A stretch of DNA of 64,000 nt from JACVRM01 sp036824245. Its GTDB lineage: Bacteria > Actinomycetota > Thermoleophilia > Gaiellales > Gaiellaceae. A program made the translations under genes and the position numbers. This document shows positions 45,203 to 52,491 of the stretch, piece after piece (within the stretch, counting starts at the first letter, position 1; each line of letters starts with the position of its first letter). The notes below the pieces were generated by a model. It was not told the DNA's origin. It did not search any database and worked only from the letters and a program-made list of their open reading frames with translations. Location: positions 11,992 through 75,991 of the forward strand of contig DAITAO010000005.1 in NCBI GenBank assembly GCA_036824245.1. The letters are read 5' to 3'.

Positions 45203-46039
45203 GTGCTGAGTGGAGCCCTTGCCGCAGCCGTGACCCCCCTAAAGGATGCCGGCGCGGCGCTGGACGAGGATGCGATTGGGCCATACGTCGATTTCCTCGT
45301 CGAAGGCGGTCTCGACGGCATTCTGGCGCTTGGAACGACCGGCGAGGGCATTCTCCTGTCGATCGAAGAACGGCGCCGTGTGGCCGAGCGATTCGTTGCA
45401 GTGGCGGACGGCCGCCTGGCGGTCGCCGTGCATTGCGGTGCCCAGACGACCGCGGAGACCGTTGCGCTCGCCGAGCATGCGGCAGCGAGCGGAGCGGACG
45501 CGGTGGCGGTCATCGGGCCGCCGTACTACGCGTTCGACGAGGAGGCGCTCTACCGCCACTTCGCTGCCGCGGCGCACGCCTGCGAGCCGGTGCCCTTCTA
45601 TCTGTACGAGTTCCGCGCGCGCACCGGCTACTCGATTCCTGTGGCGGTGATCGACCGGCTGCGAGAGGCGGTGCCGAGCCTGCGCGGGCTCAAGGTGTCG
45701 AACGCGGACTGGGACGCGGTCGAGCCGTACCTCGCCGAGGGGCTCGACGCATTCATCGGCGCGGAGTCGCAGCTCGTGCGCGGGCTCGAAGCGGGTGCTG
45801 CAGGCGCCGTCTCCGGTCTCGCGGCCGCCTATCCCGAGCTGGTCGCGTCAGTCGTGCGCGAGCGGTCCGGCGAGCTCGCCAAGACGAGGGCTGCGATCGA
45901 GCGCTTCCCGTTCCACGCGGCCCTCAAGGTCGTGCTGGCGTGGCGCGGCCTGCCCGTGGAGGAAGCCGTGCGCGCGCCGCTGCGCACGCTAACCGGCGAG
46001 GAGCGGGAGGAGCTGCACCGTTGGCTCGCATCGTCGTAG
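45203..46039 (+). CDS. Dihydrodipicolinate synthase/N-acetylneuraminate lyase family protein
   Basis: 278 residues, complete TIM-barrel of the DapA family. ALGTTGEGILLSIEER contains the substrate-binding GTTGE. PFYLYEF has the catalytic Tyr. RGLKVSNADW carries the Schiff-base Lys. Members condense or cleave pyruvate with an aldehyde (DapA, NanA, KDG aldolase, hydroxyproline-related lyases). The next gene is an FAD amine/amino acid oxidase, overlapping by 19 bases, so a catabolic aldolase for an amino- or sugar-acid is more likely than lysine synthesis. Confidence 0.88.
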   Translation: MLSGALAAAVTPLKDAGAALDEDAIGPYVDFLVEGGLDGILALGTTGEGILLSIEERRRVAERFVAVADGRLAVAVHCGAQTTAETVALAEHAAASGADAVAVIGPPYYAFDEEALYRHFAAAAHACEPVPFYLYEFRARTGYSIPVAVIDRLREAVPSLRGLKVSNADWDAVEPYLAEGLDAFIGAESQLVRGLEAGAAGAVSGLAAAYPELVASVVRERSGELAKTRAAIERFPFHAALKVVLAWRGLPVEEAVRAPLRTLTGEEREELHRWLASS

Positions 46040-47070
46040 CCGGCGCCGGCGCCATCGGCGCCAGCATCGCCTACCACCTCGCGCTGCGAGGAGCGCGCGA
46101 CGTGGTGCTCGCAGAGCGCGCCACGGTGGCCGGCGGAGCCACGGGCAAGGCGATGGGCGGTGTGCGGCAGCAGTTCTCCACGGCCGCGGAGGTGCGGCTC
46201 GCGCAGGAGAGCGTTCGCCTCTTCGAGGAGCTCGGTGCGCCGCTGTTCGAGCAGGTCGGCTACCTGTTCCTCGCCACGACCAGGGAAGGGCAGGCGGAGC
46301 TCGAGCACCGCCGCGACCTCCAGCGTGCGCTGGGCGTGCCCGTGGAGGACGTCGACGCAAGTGTCCCGGGGCTCCGCACCGACGACGTGCGCGGTGCCGT
46401 GATCTGCCGCCTGGACGGCGTTGCCGATCCCGCGGGTGTCACGCACGAGCTGGTGCGCCGCGCCGCCCGCCTCGGTGTGGTGGTGCGCCAAGAGACGGAC
46501 GCGCTCGGGCTGGCGAGGGACCTGCTCGTGGTCGCGTGCGGCGCAGACTCACCCGACGTTGCGGCGCAAGTCGGTGTCGAGCTGCCGATCCGGCCCCTCT
46601 GTCGCCAGCTCGTCGAGGTCGGCCCGGTGACGGGACTGCCCGGCGATCTCCCCATGACGATCGAGTGCGAGAGTGGTTTCCACTTCCGCCGGGTGGGCGC
46701 GAACCTGCGGCTCGCGATGACGGAGCCCGTCGCGCGCTGGGGGACTCGCGAATGGGTGGACGAGGAGCTCGTGGCCGACTGGCGGCGCCGGCTCGCGCAT
46801 CGCTATCCGGCGGCTGCGGACACACCGGTCGTGCGCGCGTGGGCCGGCCTGTACGACATGACACCGGACGCTCATCCCATCATCGGCGAGGTCGCGGACG
46901 GCGTCTACGCGGCCTGCGGCTTCTCGGGACACGGCTTCATGCAAGCGCCGGCCGTCGGCGATTCGGTTGCCGCGGAGCTCCTCGGCGAGGAGCCGCCGGT
47001 CGACCTGTCGGCGTACCGGCCGGCCCGCTTCGCCTCAGGTGCGGTCTTTCCGGAGACCCTCGTCCTGTGA
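46021..47070 (+). CDS. FAD-dependent oxidoreductase (DAO/sarcosine oxidase beta type)
   Basis: 349 residues from TTG 46021. N-terminal dinucleotide fold RIVVAGAGAIGASIAYHLAL (GxGxxG), then the DAO-family GGATGKAMGGVRQQFSTAAE. C-terminal GLYDMTPDAHPIIGEV and CGFSGHGFMQAPAVG are FAD-contacting motifs of the glycine/sarcosine oxidase group. It oxidises a secondary amine or D-amino acid, giving imine and peroxide or reduced carrier. About 349 residues is slightly short: the segment after LGVVVRQETDA is compressed, so the substrate pocket may differ. Overlaps the DapA-like gene by 19 bases. Confidence 0.9.
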   Translation: MARIVVAGAGAIGASIAYHLALRGARDVVLAERATVAGGATGKAMGGVRQQFSTAAEVRLAQESVRLFEELGAPLFEQVGYLFLATTREGQAELEHRRDLQRALGVPVEDVDASVPGLRTDDVRGAVICRLDGVADPAGVTHELVRRAARLGVVVRQETDALGLARDLLVVACGADSPDVAAQVGVELPIRPLCRQLVEVGPVTGLPGDLPMTIECESGFHFRRVGANLRLAMTEPVARWGTREWVDEELVADWRRRLAHRYPAAADTPVVRAWAGLYDMTPDAHPIIGEVADGVYAACGFSGHGFMQAPAVGDSVAAELLGEEPPVDLSAYRPARFASGAVFPETLVL

Positions 47071-47169
47071 TCGAGGTCGGGTGGGAGCAGGTGCGGGGTT
47101 TTCCGGCTCGAGCGCAGCGGTCTGGGGCCCCTCAACGAGTGGCTGCGGCCGCTGGCGACCGCCTGAGAC

Positions 47170-47499
47170 TTACTCGAATGCGAGCCCGAGCCGCGAGAGC
47201 TGCTCGACGGCGAAGTCCCCTTCTACCGTGGCTTCGATGTCGAACTCCTCGCCGATGTCCGGGTCCTTGCCGATCAGCTCCCGGGCGCGGCTCGGCACAT
47301 CTTGCTGAGCTGCTTGACTCGACTCCCAGAGGTAGACCGCGCCCCAGCGCTCGGTCGCCTCGTCGGAGATCCACGCCTTGAAGCGGAGGCCGGGCACCTC
47401 GGCGAAGGCGTCGACCGACTCGTCGCGCAGGTAACGGCGCAGCTCGCCGATTGTCGTTTTCGAGTCGGCGAGATTCCAGAGAACGATGCGGATCAGCAC
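47170..47499 (-). CDS. Dimeric alpha-beta barrel protein (YdhR/ABM-like)
   Basis: 109 residues. Ferredoxin-like pattern: IRIVLWNLADSK, helix, EVPGLRFKAWISDEATERWG, YLWESSQAAQQ. This resembles YdhR-type putative monooxygenases and ABM-domain proteins, which act as small cofactor-free oxygenases or binding proteins. GTG start. It directly abuts a 47-residue gene upstream (0-nt gap) and a cupin gene before that, forming a three-gene operon. Confidence 0.75.
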   Translation of the reverse strand: MLIRIVLWNLADSKTTIGELRRYLRDESVDAFAEVPGLRFKAWISDEATERWGAVYLWESSQAAQQDVPSRARELIGKDPDIGEEFDIEATVEGDFAVEQLSRLGLAFE

Positions 47500-47643
47500 C
47501 TACTCGGGCGGCGGCAGCTTGGCCAGGAGTGCCTTGATGAGGCGCAGCACGTCCGCCTCCTCGTGGCCGAAGTCGTCGAGGTAGGACTGCAACGCCGAGC
47601 GGAGCAGGCGGAGCTCTTCGTCGGTCAGCTCGATCGTGGTCAT
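47500..47643 (-). CDS. Small acidic helical protein, 47 aa
   Basis: 47 residues, starting MTTIELTDEELRLLRSALQS and ending LIKALLAKLPPPE: an amphipathic helix-turn-helix-like hairpin with LTDEEL cap, a pattern common in small conserved actinobacterial proteins. No DNA-binding signature. ATG at 47643, 10 nt after the cupin gene stop; its stop touches the start of the YdhR-like gene. Codon bias is normal for a real gene. Function unknown. Confidence 0.7.
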   Translation of the reverse strand: MTTIELTDEELRLLRSALQSYLDDFGHEEADVLRLIKALLAKLPPPE

Positions 47644-47653
47644 GTGGCGGAGC

Positions 47654-48016
47654 CTATCCCCACTCGGGCGGCTCGTACTTGCCCTCCAGGGGCGCGCCGA
47701 ACGTGATGAATTCCAGACCGTCGTCGCCGGATACGGGAACGCGAGTCGTGTCGGGATCGACGCGGATCAGGCGTCCCGGCTTCAGCTCCACGTCGTTGCC
47801 GGAGATCCGCATCACGCCCGAGCCCTTGACGACGAAGTAGACCTCTTCGAGGTTCGCCGCCGCGTGATTGTGCTCGCGGCCCTCCTGGTTGGGAGGAAAG
47901 ACGAAGTAGTTGAACCCGAACGCTCGCGCGCCCAGGGCGCGCCGCGTCTTCCGCACCATGCCGCCCGGCCCCTCGCCCTCCAGCTCGCTCACGTCGATCA
48001 CGTCGTATCCGGCCAT
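47654..48016 (-). CDS. Cupin-domain protein
   Basis: 120 residues from ATG 48016 (AGGAGGAGTT ahead). Cupin barrel: FGFNYFVFPPNQEGREHNHA (metal-binding HxH...E) then EEVYFVVKGSGVMRISGNDV and RVDPDTTRVPVSGDDGLEF. One-domain cupins bind small ligands or act as isomerases/dioxygenases. No further specificity is visible. First gene of a cupin-47aa-YdhR-like operon, and divergent from the Nudix gene across the repeat-rich 48017-48307 gap. Confidence 0.88.
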   Translation of the reverse strand: MAGYDVIDVSELEGEGPGGMVRKTRRALGARAFGFNYFVFPPNQEGREHNHAAANLEEVYFVVKGSGVMRISGNDVELKPGRLIRVDPDTTRVPVSGDDGLEFITFGAPLEGKYEPPEWG

Positions 48017-48045
48017 AACTCCTCCTGCGCTGTCTCGAAAATCGT

Positions 48046-48134
48046 CACAGAACTGTGAAACTGCACCTAGACAGGGACAGTCCCTGGTCGTGTCCCGCCG
48101 AGGCATGGCGTTTGTGGCGAAAGTGTGTCGATGT
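48046..48134 (+). repeat. Dispersed palindromic repeat, copy B
   Basis: Same parts as the copy at 1571. TCACAG-AA-CTGTGA comes first, then AGGGACAGTCCCT (48073-48085), then after 20 nt TGGCGTTTGTGGCGAAAGTG and TGTCGATGT (48106-48134). Against copy A the last block shows changes mostly at every third base (TTC/TTT, TGC/TGT, CGT/CGA), and both could encode [MV]AFV-x-[RK]-VCRC. It lies between divergent cupin and Nudix genes. Confidence 0.6.
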
Positions 48135-48205
48135 CGCCGCTTCTCGGCTACCGCGGAAGACGCCTGAGCGTCGTCTCCGCGATGTGCGTCCTGCCCGATG
48201 TGCGG

Positions 48206-48229
48206 TCTTTACAGTGACTGTCACTGTTA
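48206..48229. repeat. Intergenic copy of the lhr palindrome
   Basis: CTTTACAGTGACTGTCAC with TGTTAG: the same palindrome as in lhr (7596-7624), slightly decayed on the right arm. It lies 72 nt after copy B of the other repeat, so two repeat families are clustered in this 290-bp gap. The rest of the gap holds a GAAGACG/CGTCGTC stem near 48150-48183 and a GAGGAGG before the Nudix gene. Confidence 0.6.
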
Positions 48230-48307
48230 GGCCTCGGCTTCGCGGAAGCAGCCGCGAGAGATGAGGAGGAAGCGACGACCAACAGCAGCGCTGAGATCTG
48301 GTCCGTT

Positions 48308-48838
48308 GTGTCGCGTCGTATTCTGCTCGACCGGCGTCCCTGGCTCCGCGTCTGGGCCGAGGATCTCCGGTTGCCCGACGGCAGAATCGTCGAGGACTTC
48401 TACGGCATCGAAATGCCCGACTACGCCGTGGTGGTCGCGACTACTGCCGACGGAATCCTCGTCGAGCGCAGCTACAAGCACGGGCCGGGCAGAGTCGGAC
48501 TTCACCTGCCGGCGGGCTACCTCGAGCCTGGGGAGGACGCCCTCCAAGCCGCGCAGCGCGAGCTACGGGAGGAGACCGGATACGCCGCCGACACGTGGAA
48601 GGAGGTCGGCCGCTTCACAGTTGACGGCAACCGTGGAGCCGGCACCGCCCACATCTTTCACGCACGAGACGCGCGACGGGTTGCGCCGCCGTCTTCCCAC
48701 GACCTGGAGCAGACCGAGCTCGACGTCATGCCCATGAGCGTGCTTCTTGACGCGCTCCGGCGCGGTGAGGTGGCGTTGCTCGGAACAGCCGCGGCGATCG
48801 CGCTCGTGGCGCTCGACGAAGCCGCACCCGCGAGCTAG
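48308..48838 (+). CDS. Nudix hydrolase (ADP-ribose pyrophosphatase-like)
   Basis: 176 residues. Nudix box GYLEPGEDALQAAQREL and REETGY at about 65-87, preceded by GLHLPAG as in ADP-ribose pyrophosphatases. The N-terminal part WLRVWAEDLRLPDGRIVEDFYGI is the domain-swap region of that subgroup. Likely hydrolyses ADP-ribose or a related nucleoside diphosphate sugar. GTG start; the stop overlaps the left arm of the 163-bp inverted repeat. Confidence 0.88.
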   Translation: MSRRILLDRRPWLRVWAEDLRLPDGRIVEDFYGIEMPDYAVVVATTADGILVERSYKHGPGRVGLHLPAGYLEPGEDALQAAQRELREETGYAADTWKEVGRFTVDGNRGAGTAHIFHARDARRVAPPSSHDLEQTELDVMPMSVLLDALRRGEVALLGTAAAIALVALDEAAPAS

Positions 48839-48999
48839 GAGGGTTTGAGGAAACGCAGTCTGTGCCGTCGGGCCGCGCTGCTCGCCCCGATGCCGCGTCC
48901 TCGGTCGCGCCGATAGCGCTGCTATCGACGCTCCTTGCGTCCTTGCCTCGGAACGACCATCGCGCCCCGACGACGAGCGGTATTCCGCCAAACCCTCCT
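48837..48999. repeat. 163-bp imperfect inverted repeat (MITE-like or structured)
   Basis: Concentric arms around position 48918-48919. Outer AGGAGGGTTTG (48837-48847) with CAAACCCTCCT (48989-48999). Middle CGTCGGGCCGCG (48866) with CGCGCCCCGACG (48961), 11 of 12 pairs. Inner CGATAGC/GCTATCG (48911-48927) with a 3-nt loop. The stretch between middle and inner arms is also partly complementary. It fills the whole gap between convergent genes. It may be a former mobile element, a double terminator, or both. Confidence 0.65.
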
Positions 49000-49003
49000 G
49001 GCC

Positions 49004-50563
49004 CTACATCCGAAAGACGCCGAACGTCGTCTCCGGGATGGGCGCGTTCAGCGCGGCCGAGATGCCGAGCGCCAGCACCCGGCGCGTGTCCAGCGGGTCG
49101 ATGATCGCGTCGTCCCAGAGCCGCGCCGTCGAGTAGTACGGGTTGCCCTCCGCCTCGTACTTGTCGCGGATCTCGTCCGGGTCGGCGTCGCCCACCATCG
49201 TGAGAACCGTCGCCGCCTGCTCGCCGCCCATTACCGAGATGCGCGCGTTCGGCCACATCCAGAGTTGCCGCGGCTCGTACGCGCGTCCGCACATGCCGTA
49301 GTTGCCCGCCCCGAACGAGCCGCCGATCACCACGGTGAACTTGGGCACGTCTGCGCACGCGACCGCCATCACCAGCTTGGCGCCGTCGCGCGCGATGCCG
49401 CCCGCCTCGTACTCGACTCCGACCATGAAACCGGTGATGTTCTGGAGGAAGACGAGCGGAATCTTCCGCTTGCAGCACAGCTCGATGAAGTGCGCCCCTT
49501 TCTGGGCCGACTCGGCGAACAGGACGCCGTTGTTCGCCAGGATCCCGACCGGGTACCCCTCGATGCGGGCGAAGCCGCACACGAGCGTCTCGCCGTAGAG
49601 CGTCTTGAACTCGTCGAAGCGCGACCCGTCCACGATGCGCGCGATCGCCTCGCGTGGGTCGAACGGCTGCCGGTGGTCCTCCGGGATGAGCCCGTAGAGG
49701 TCCTGCGGATCGGTCACCGGCAGCTCGGGCTCCGCCACGTCCCACGGCACGTGCTTGCGCCGGTGCAGGTTGCGCACGATCTGGCGCACGAGCGCGAGCG
49801 CATGGTCGTCGGAGGTCGCGTAGTGGTCGGCGACGCCGGAACGCCGCGCGTGCACGTCGGCGCCGCCCAGCTCCTCGGCCGACACCTCTTGTCCGGTAGC
49901 CGCCTTCACAAGCGGAGGCCCGCCGATGAAGATCGTGCCGGTGCCGCGGACGATGATCGTCTCGTCGCTCATCGCCGGCACGTAGGCGCCACCCGCAGTG
50001 CACGAGCCCATGACGGCCGCGATCTGGGGGATGCCCCGCGCGGACAGGCGTGCCTGGTTGAAGAAGATGCGCCCGAAGTGGTCGCGGTCGGGGAAGACCT
50101 CGGCCTGAAGCGGCAGGAACGCGCCGCCCGAGTCGACCAGGTAGATGCAGGGCAGCGAATTCTGGGCCGCGATCTCCTGCGCCCGGAGGTGCTTCTTGAC
50201 GGTGAGCGGGAAGTAGGAGCCGCCCTTGACCGTGGCATCGTTGGCGACGATCACGCATTCCTGTCCCTCGACGACGCCGACGCCGGTCACGATGCCGCCC
50301 GACGGCGCCTGGCCCTCGTACATGTCCCAGGCAGCCAGGGCGGATAGCTCCAGGAATGCTCCGTCCGGATCGACGAGCCGATCGATGCGCTCGCGGGCCG
50401 TCAGCTTGCCGCGAGAGCGGTGGCGCTCGACCGCTCGCTCGCCGCCGCCTGCAGCCACCTGCGCGGTGCGCTCGCGCAACTCCGCCACCAGCGCCGCCAT
50501 GCGCTCGTGACGGCGCACAAAGCTCTCGGAGCTGCGCTCGGCCTGGGAGCTGAGGACCGCCAT
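49004..50563 (-). CDS. Acyl-CoA carboxylase carboxyltransferase (methylcrotonyl-type beta subunit)
   Basis: 519 residues, carboxyltransferase N- and C-domains. GKLTARERIDRLVDPDGAFL, VVEGQECVIVANDATVKGGS, VDSGGAFLPLQAEVFPD, and in the second half FLQNITGFMVGVEYEAGGI with GSFGAGNYGMCGRAYEPR and MGGEQAA. The AFLPLQ and FGAGNYGMCGRAY motifs are those of 3-methylcrotonyl-CoA/geranyl-CoA carboxylase beta subunits rather than propionyl-CoA enzymes. It transfers the carboxyl group from biotin to the acyl-CoA. ATG at 50563 chosen because TAGGCT lies 7 nt upstream. Confidence 0.93.
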   Translation of the reverse strand: MAVLSSQAERSSESFVRRHERMAALVAELRERTAQVAAGGGERAVERHRSRGKLTARERIDRLVDPDGAFLELSALAAWDMYEGQAPSGGIVTGVGVVEGQECVIVANDATVKGGSYFPLTVKKHLRAQEIAAQNSLPCIYLVDSGGAFLPLQAEVFPDRDHFGRIFFNQARLSARGIPQIAAVMGSCTAGGAYVPAMSDETIIVRGTGTIFIGGPPLVKAATGQEVSAEELGGADVHARRSGVADHYATSDDHALALVRQIVRNLHRRKHVPWDVAEPELPVTDPQDLYGLIPEDHRQPFDPREAIARIVDGSRFDEFKTLYGETLVCGFARIEGYPVGILANNGVLFAESAQKGAHFIELCCKRKIPLVFLQNITGFMVGVEYEAGGIARDGAKLVMAVACADVPKFTVVIGGSFGAGNYGMCGRAYEPRQLWMWPNARISVMGGEQAATVLTMVGDADPDEIRDKYEAEGNPYYSTARLWDDAIIDPLDTRRVLALGISAALNAPIPETTFGVFRM

Positions 50564-50570
50564 CGCGGTG

Positions 50571-50576
50571 AGCCTA
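50571..50576 (-). promoter_or_regulatory. -10 hexamer TAGGCT, leaderless type
   Basis: TAGGCT on the minus strand, 7 nt before the ATG of the carboxyltransferase gene. Confidence 0.5.
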
Positions 50577-50658
50577 GCGTCGCGACGCAATCGGCACACA
50601 TCCGGCACAGACCCGCTTCGGTGCCTGGCACCCGGTCGGATCTGCTACGACACTGCCC

Positions 50659-51297
50659 GTGCCCGATCCCAGTCTCTACGGCTTGTTCGTGCTCGCTGCA
50701 CTCGCGCTGTTGCTCATACCCGGGCCGGCCGTGCTGTACATCGTCGCGCAGAGCGTGGAGGGCGGCAGGAGGGCCGGTCTCGTGTCGCTGCTCGGAATCC
50801 ACTGCGGGTCGCTCGTCCACGTGGCGGCAGCGGTGGTGGGACTGTCGTCGTTGCTCGTCTCGTCCGCCCGGGCCTTCGAGATCGTCAAGTACGCGGGCGC
50901 CGCCTACCTGATCTTCCTGGGCCTGCGGACGCTTCTCGCCCGTCCCGCGGCAGCGGGCGGCCTGCCGCCGGAGCAGGAGTTGAGGAAGCGGTTCCTGCGC
51001 GGCATCGTCGTCAACGTGCTCAACCCGAAGACCGCCGTCTTCTTCCTCGCCTTTCTGCCGCAGTTCGTGGACCCCGACGCGGGGGCAGCGGCGCTGCAGA
51101 TGGCCGTTCTCGGGCTGACCTTCATAGCCCTGGGCCTGGTAAGTGACGGCCTCTACGCGCTGCTCGCCGGGACGATCGCGCAGCGGCTGCGCCGCTCCGG
51201 GCGCGCCTCGTCCGCGGGCCGCTATGCATCGGGGGGCATCCTCGTAGGCCTGGGCATCACCGCCGCCCTCGCCGGCCACAAGACGAAGAACAGCTGA
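50659..51297 (+). CDS. LysE family amino-acid exporter
   Basis: 212 residues, six hydrophobic segments. LysE/RhtB signature: LLIPGPAVLYIVAQSVEGGRR near the N-terminus (PGP-x6 pattern), GAAYLIFLGLRTLL, VVNVLNPKTAVFFLAFLPQF. It exports amino acids or their derivatives using the proton gradient. GTG start. moeA begins 2 nt after its stop, so they may be co-transcribed though functionally unrelated. Confidence 0.9.
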   Translation: MPDPSLYGLFVLAALALLLIPGPAVLYIVAQSVEGGRRAGLVSLLGIHCGSLVHVAAAVVGLSSLLVSSARAFEIVKYAGAAYLIFLGLRTLLARPAAAGGLPPEQELRKRFLRGIVVNVLNPKTAVFFLAFLPQFVDPDAGAAALQMAVLGLTFIALGLVSDGLYALLAGTIAQRLRRSGRASSAGRYASGGILVGLGITAALAGHKTKNS

Positions 51298-51299
51298 TC

Positions 51300-52490
51300 G
51301 TGCCGCCGCTGGTCGCTCTCGACGAGGCACTCGAGCGAGTGCTCGAACGTGTCCGCCCCCTGTCCGCCGAGGACGTGGATCTCGAGGAAGCGGCGGGACG
51401 CGTCCTTGCGGAGCCGGCCCGCGCCCTCGTCGACCTGCCGCCTTTCGACAGCTCAGCGATGGACGGGTACGCGCTTCGGGCACGGGATACGCCGGGCTCG
51501 CTGCCGGTCGTCGCGCGTATCGCCGCCGGCAGCCCGGCGCCACGCCCACTGGAGCCTGGCGAAGCCATGGCGATCGCAACGGGCGGCGCCGTGCCCGAGG
51601 GTGCTGACGCGGTGGTCCCTATCGAGGTCGTCTCCGAGGAGGACGGCACGCTGCAAGTCCCGGACGCCGCCGCGCCGGGAGCGCACGTACGCCCGCGCGG
51701 CGGCGACGTCCACCAGGGCGCTGTCGTGGTCGAGGCCGGGATGCGACTCGGCGCTGCGCAGATCGGTGCGATCGCGGCTGCCGGCGGGCCGCGCGCACGG
51801 GTGGCGCGGCGTCCGCGGGTCGCCGTGCTCGCAACCGGCACCGAGCTGCGGGCTCCGGGGTCAGCGCTCGAGCCGGGAGAGATCTACGACGCGAACGGCG
51901 TGATGCTCGTCACGCAGGCCGTCTCTGCGGGCGCCCGCGCCGAGCGATTGGCGCCCGTAGCGGACGATGCGGCGGCGCATCGCGAGGCCCTACGACGCGC
52001 GCTGGAGCATGATGTGGTGGTCTCGTCGGGCGGCGTCTCGGTTGGTCCGCACGACCTCGTGCGCTCGGTCGGTGCGGAGCTCGGCGTCGAGGAGGTCTTC
52101 TGGGGCGTGGCTGTCAAGCCGGGCAAGCCCCTCTGGTTCGGCGTGCGCGGAGACACTCTGGTCTTCGGGCTCCCCGGGAACCCGGTCTCTTCGCTCGTGT
52201 CGTTCGAGCTGTTCGTCCGGCCCGCTCTGCTGGCCCTCCAGGGCGCCTCGGCGCCGCGCCCGCCCTTCTCGGTCGGTGAGCTCGTCCGCTCGGTGCGTCG
52301 TAACGCGGGGCGTGACCAGCTCGTGCGCGCACGGGCATCGTTGGTCGACGGCCGCGTGGCGCTCGAACCGCTGGCGGGGCAGGACTCGCACATGATCGCG
52401 AGGGCCGCCGAGGCGGATGCGCTGGCGCTCGTGCCGCGTGGCGAGGGCGATCTCGCGCCCGGAGAGCGTGTGGCGTACCTTCGGCTCTAG
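51300..52490 (+). CDS. moeA: Molybdopterin molybdenumtransferase
   Basis: 396 residues, full MoeA. DLPPFDSSAMDGYALRA, ATGGAVPEGADAVVPIE, VLATGTELRAPG, SSGGVSVGPHDLV (MPT-binding), VKPGKPLWFG, and FGLPGNPVSSLVSFELFVRP. It inserts molybdate into adenylyl-molybdopterin to give Moco. No other mo genes are close. GTG start right after lysE. The 3' end is 1 nt from the stop of the convergent glycosidase gene. Confidence 0.93.
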   Translation: MPPLVALDEALERVLERVRPLSAEDVDLEEAAGRVLAEPARALVDLPPFDSSAMDGYALRARDTPGSLPVVARIAAGSPAPRPLEPGEAMAIATGGAVPEGADAVVPIEVVSEEDGTLQVPDAAAPGAHVRPRGGDVHQGAVVVEAGMRLGAAQIGAIAAAGGPRARVARRPRVAVLATGTELRAPGSALEPGEIYDANGVMLVTQAVSAGARAERLAPVADDAAAHREALRRALEHDVVVSSGGVSVGPHDLVRSVGAELGVEEVFWGVAVKPGKPLWFGVRGDTLVFGLPGNPVSSLVSFELFVRPALLALQGASAPRPPFSVGELVRSVRRNAGRDQLVRARASLVDGRVALEPLAGQDSHMIARAAEADALALVPRGEGDLAPGERVAYLRL

Positions 52491-52491
52491 G

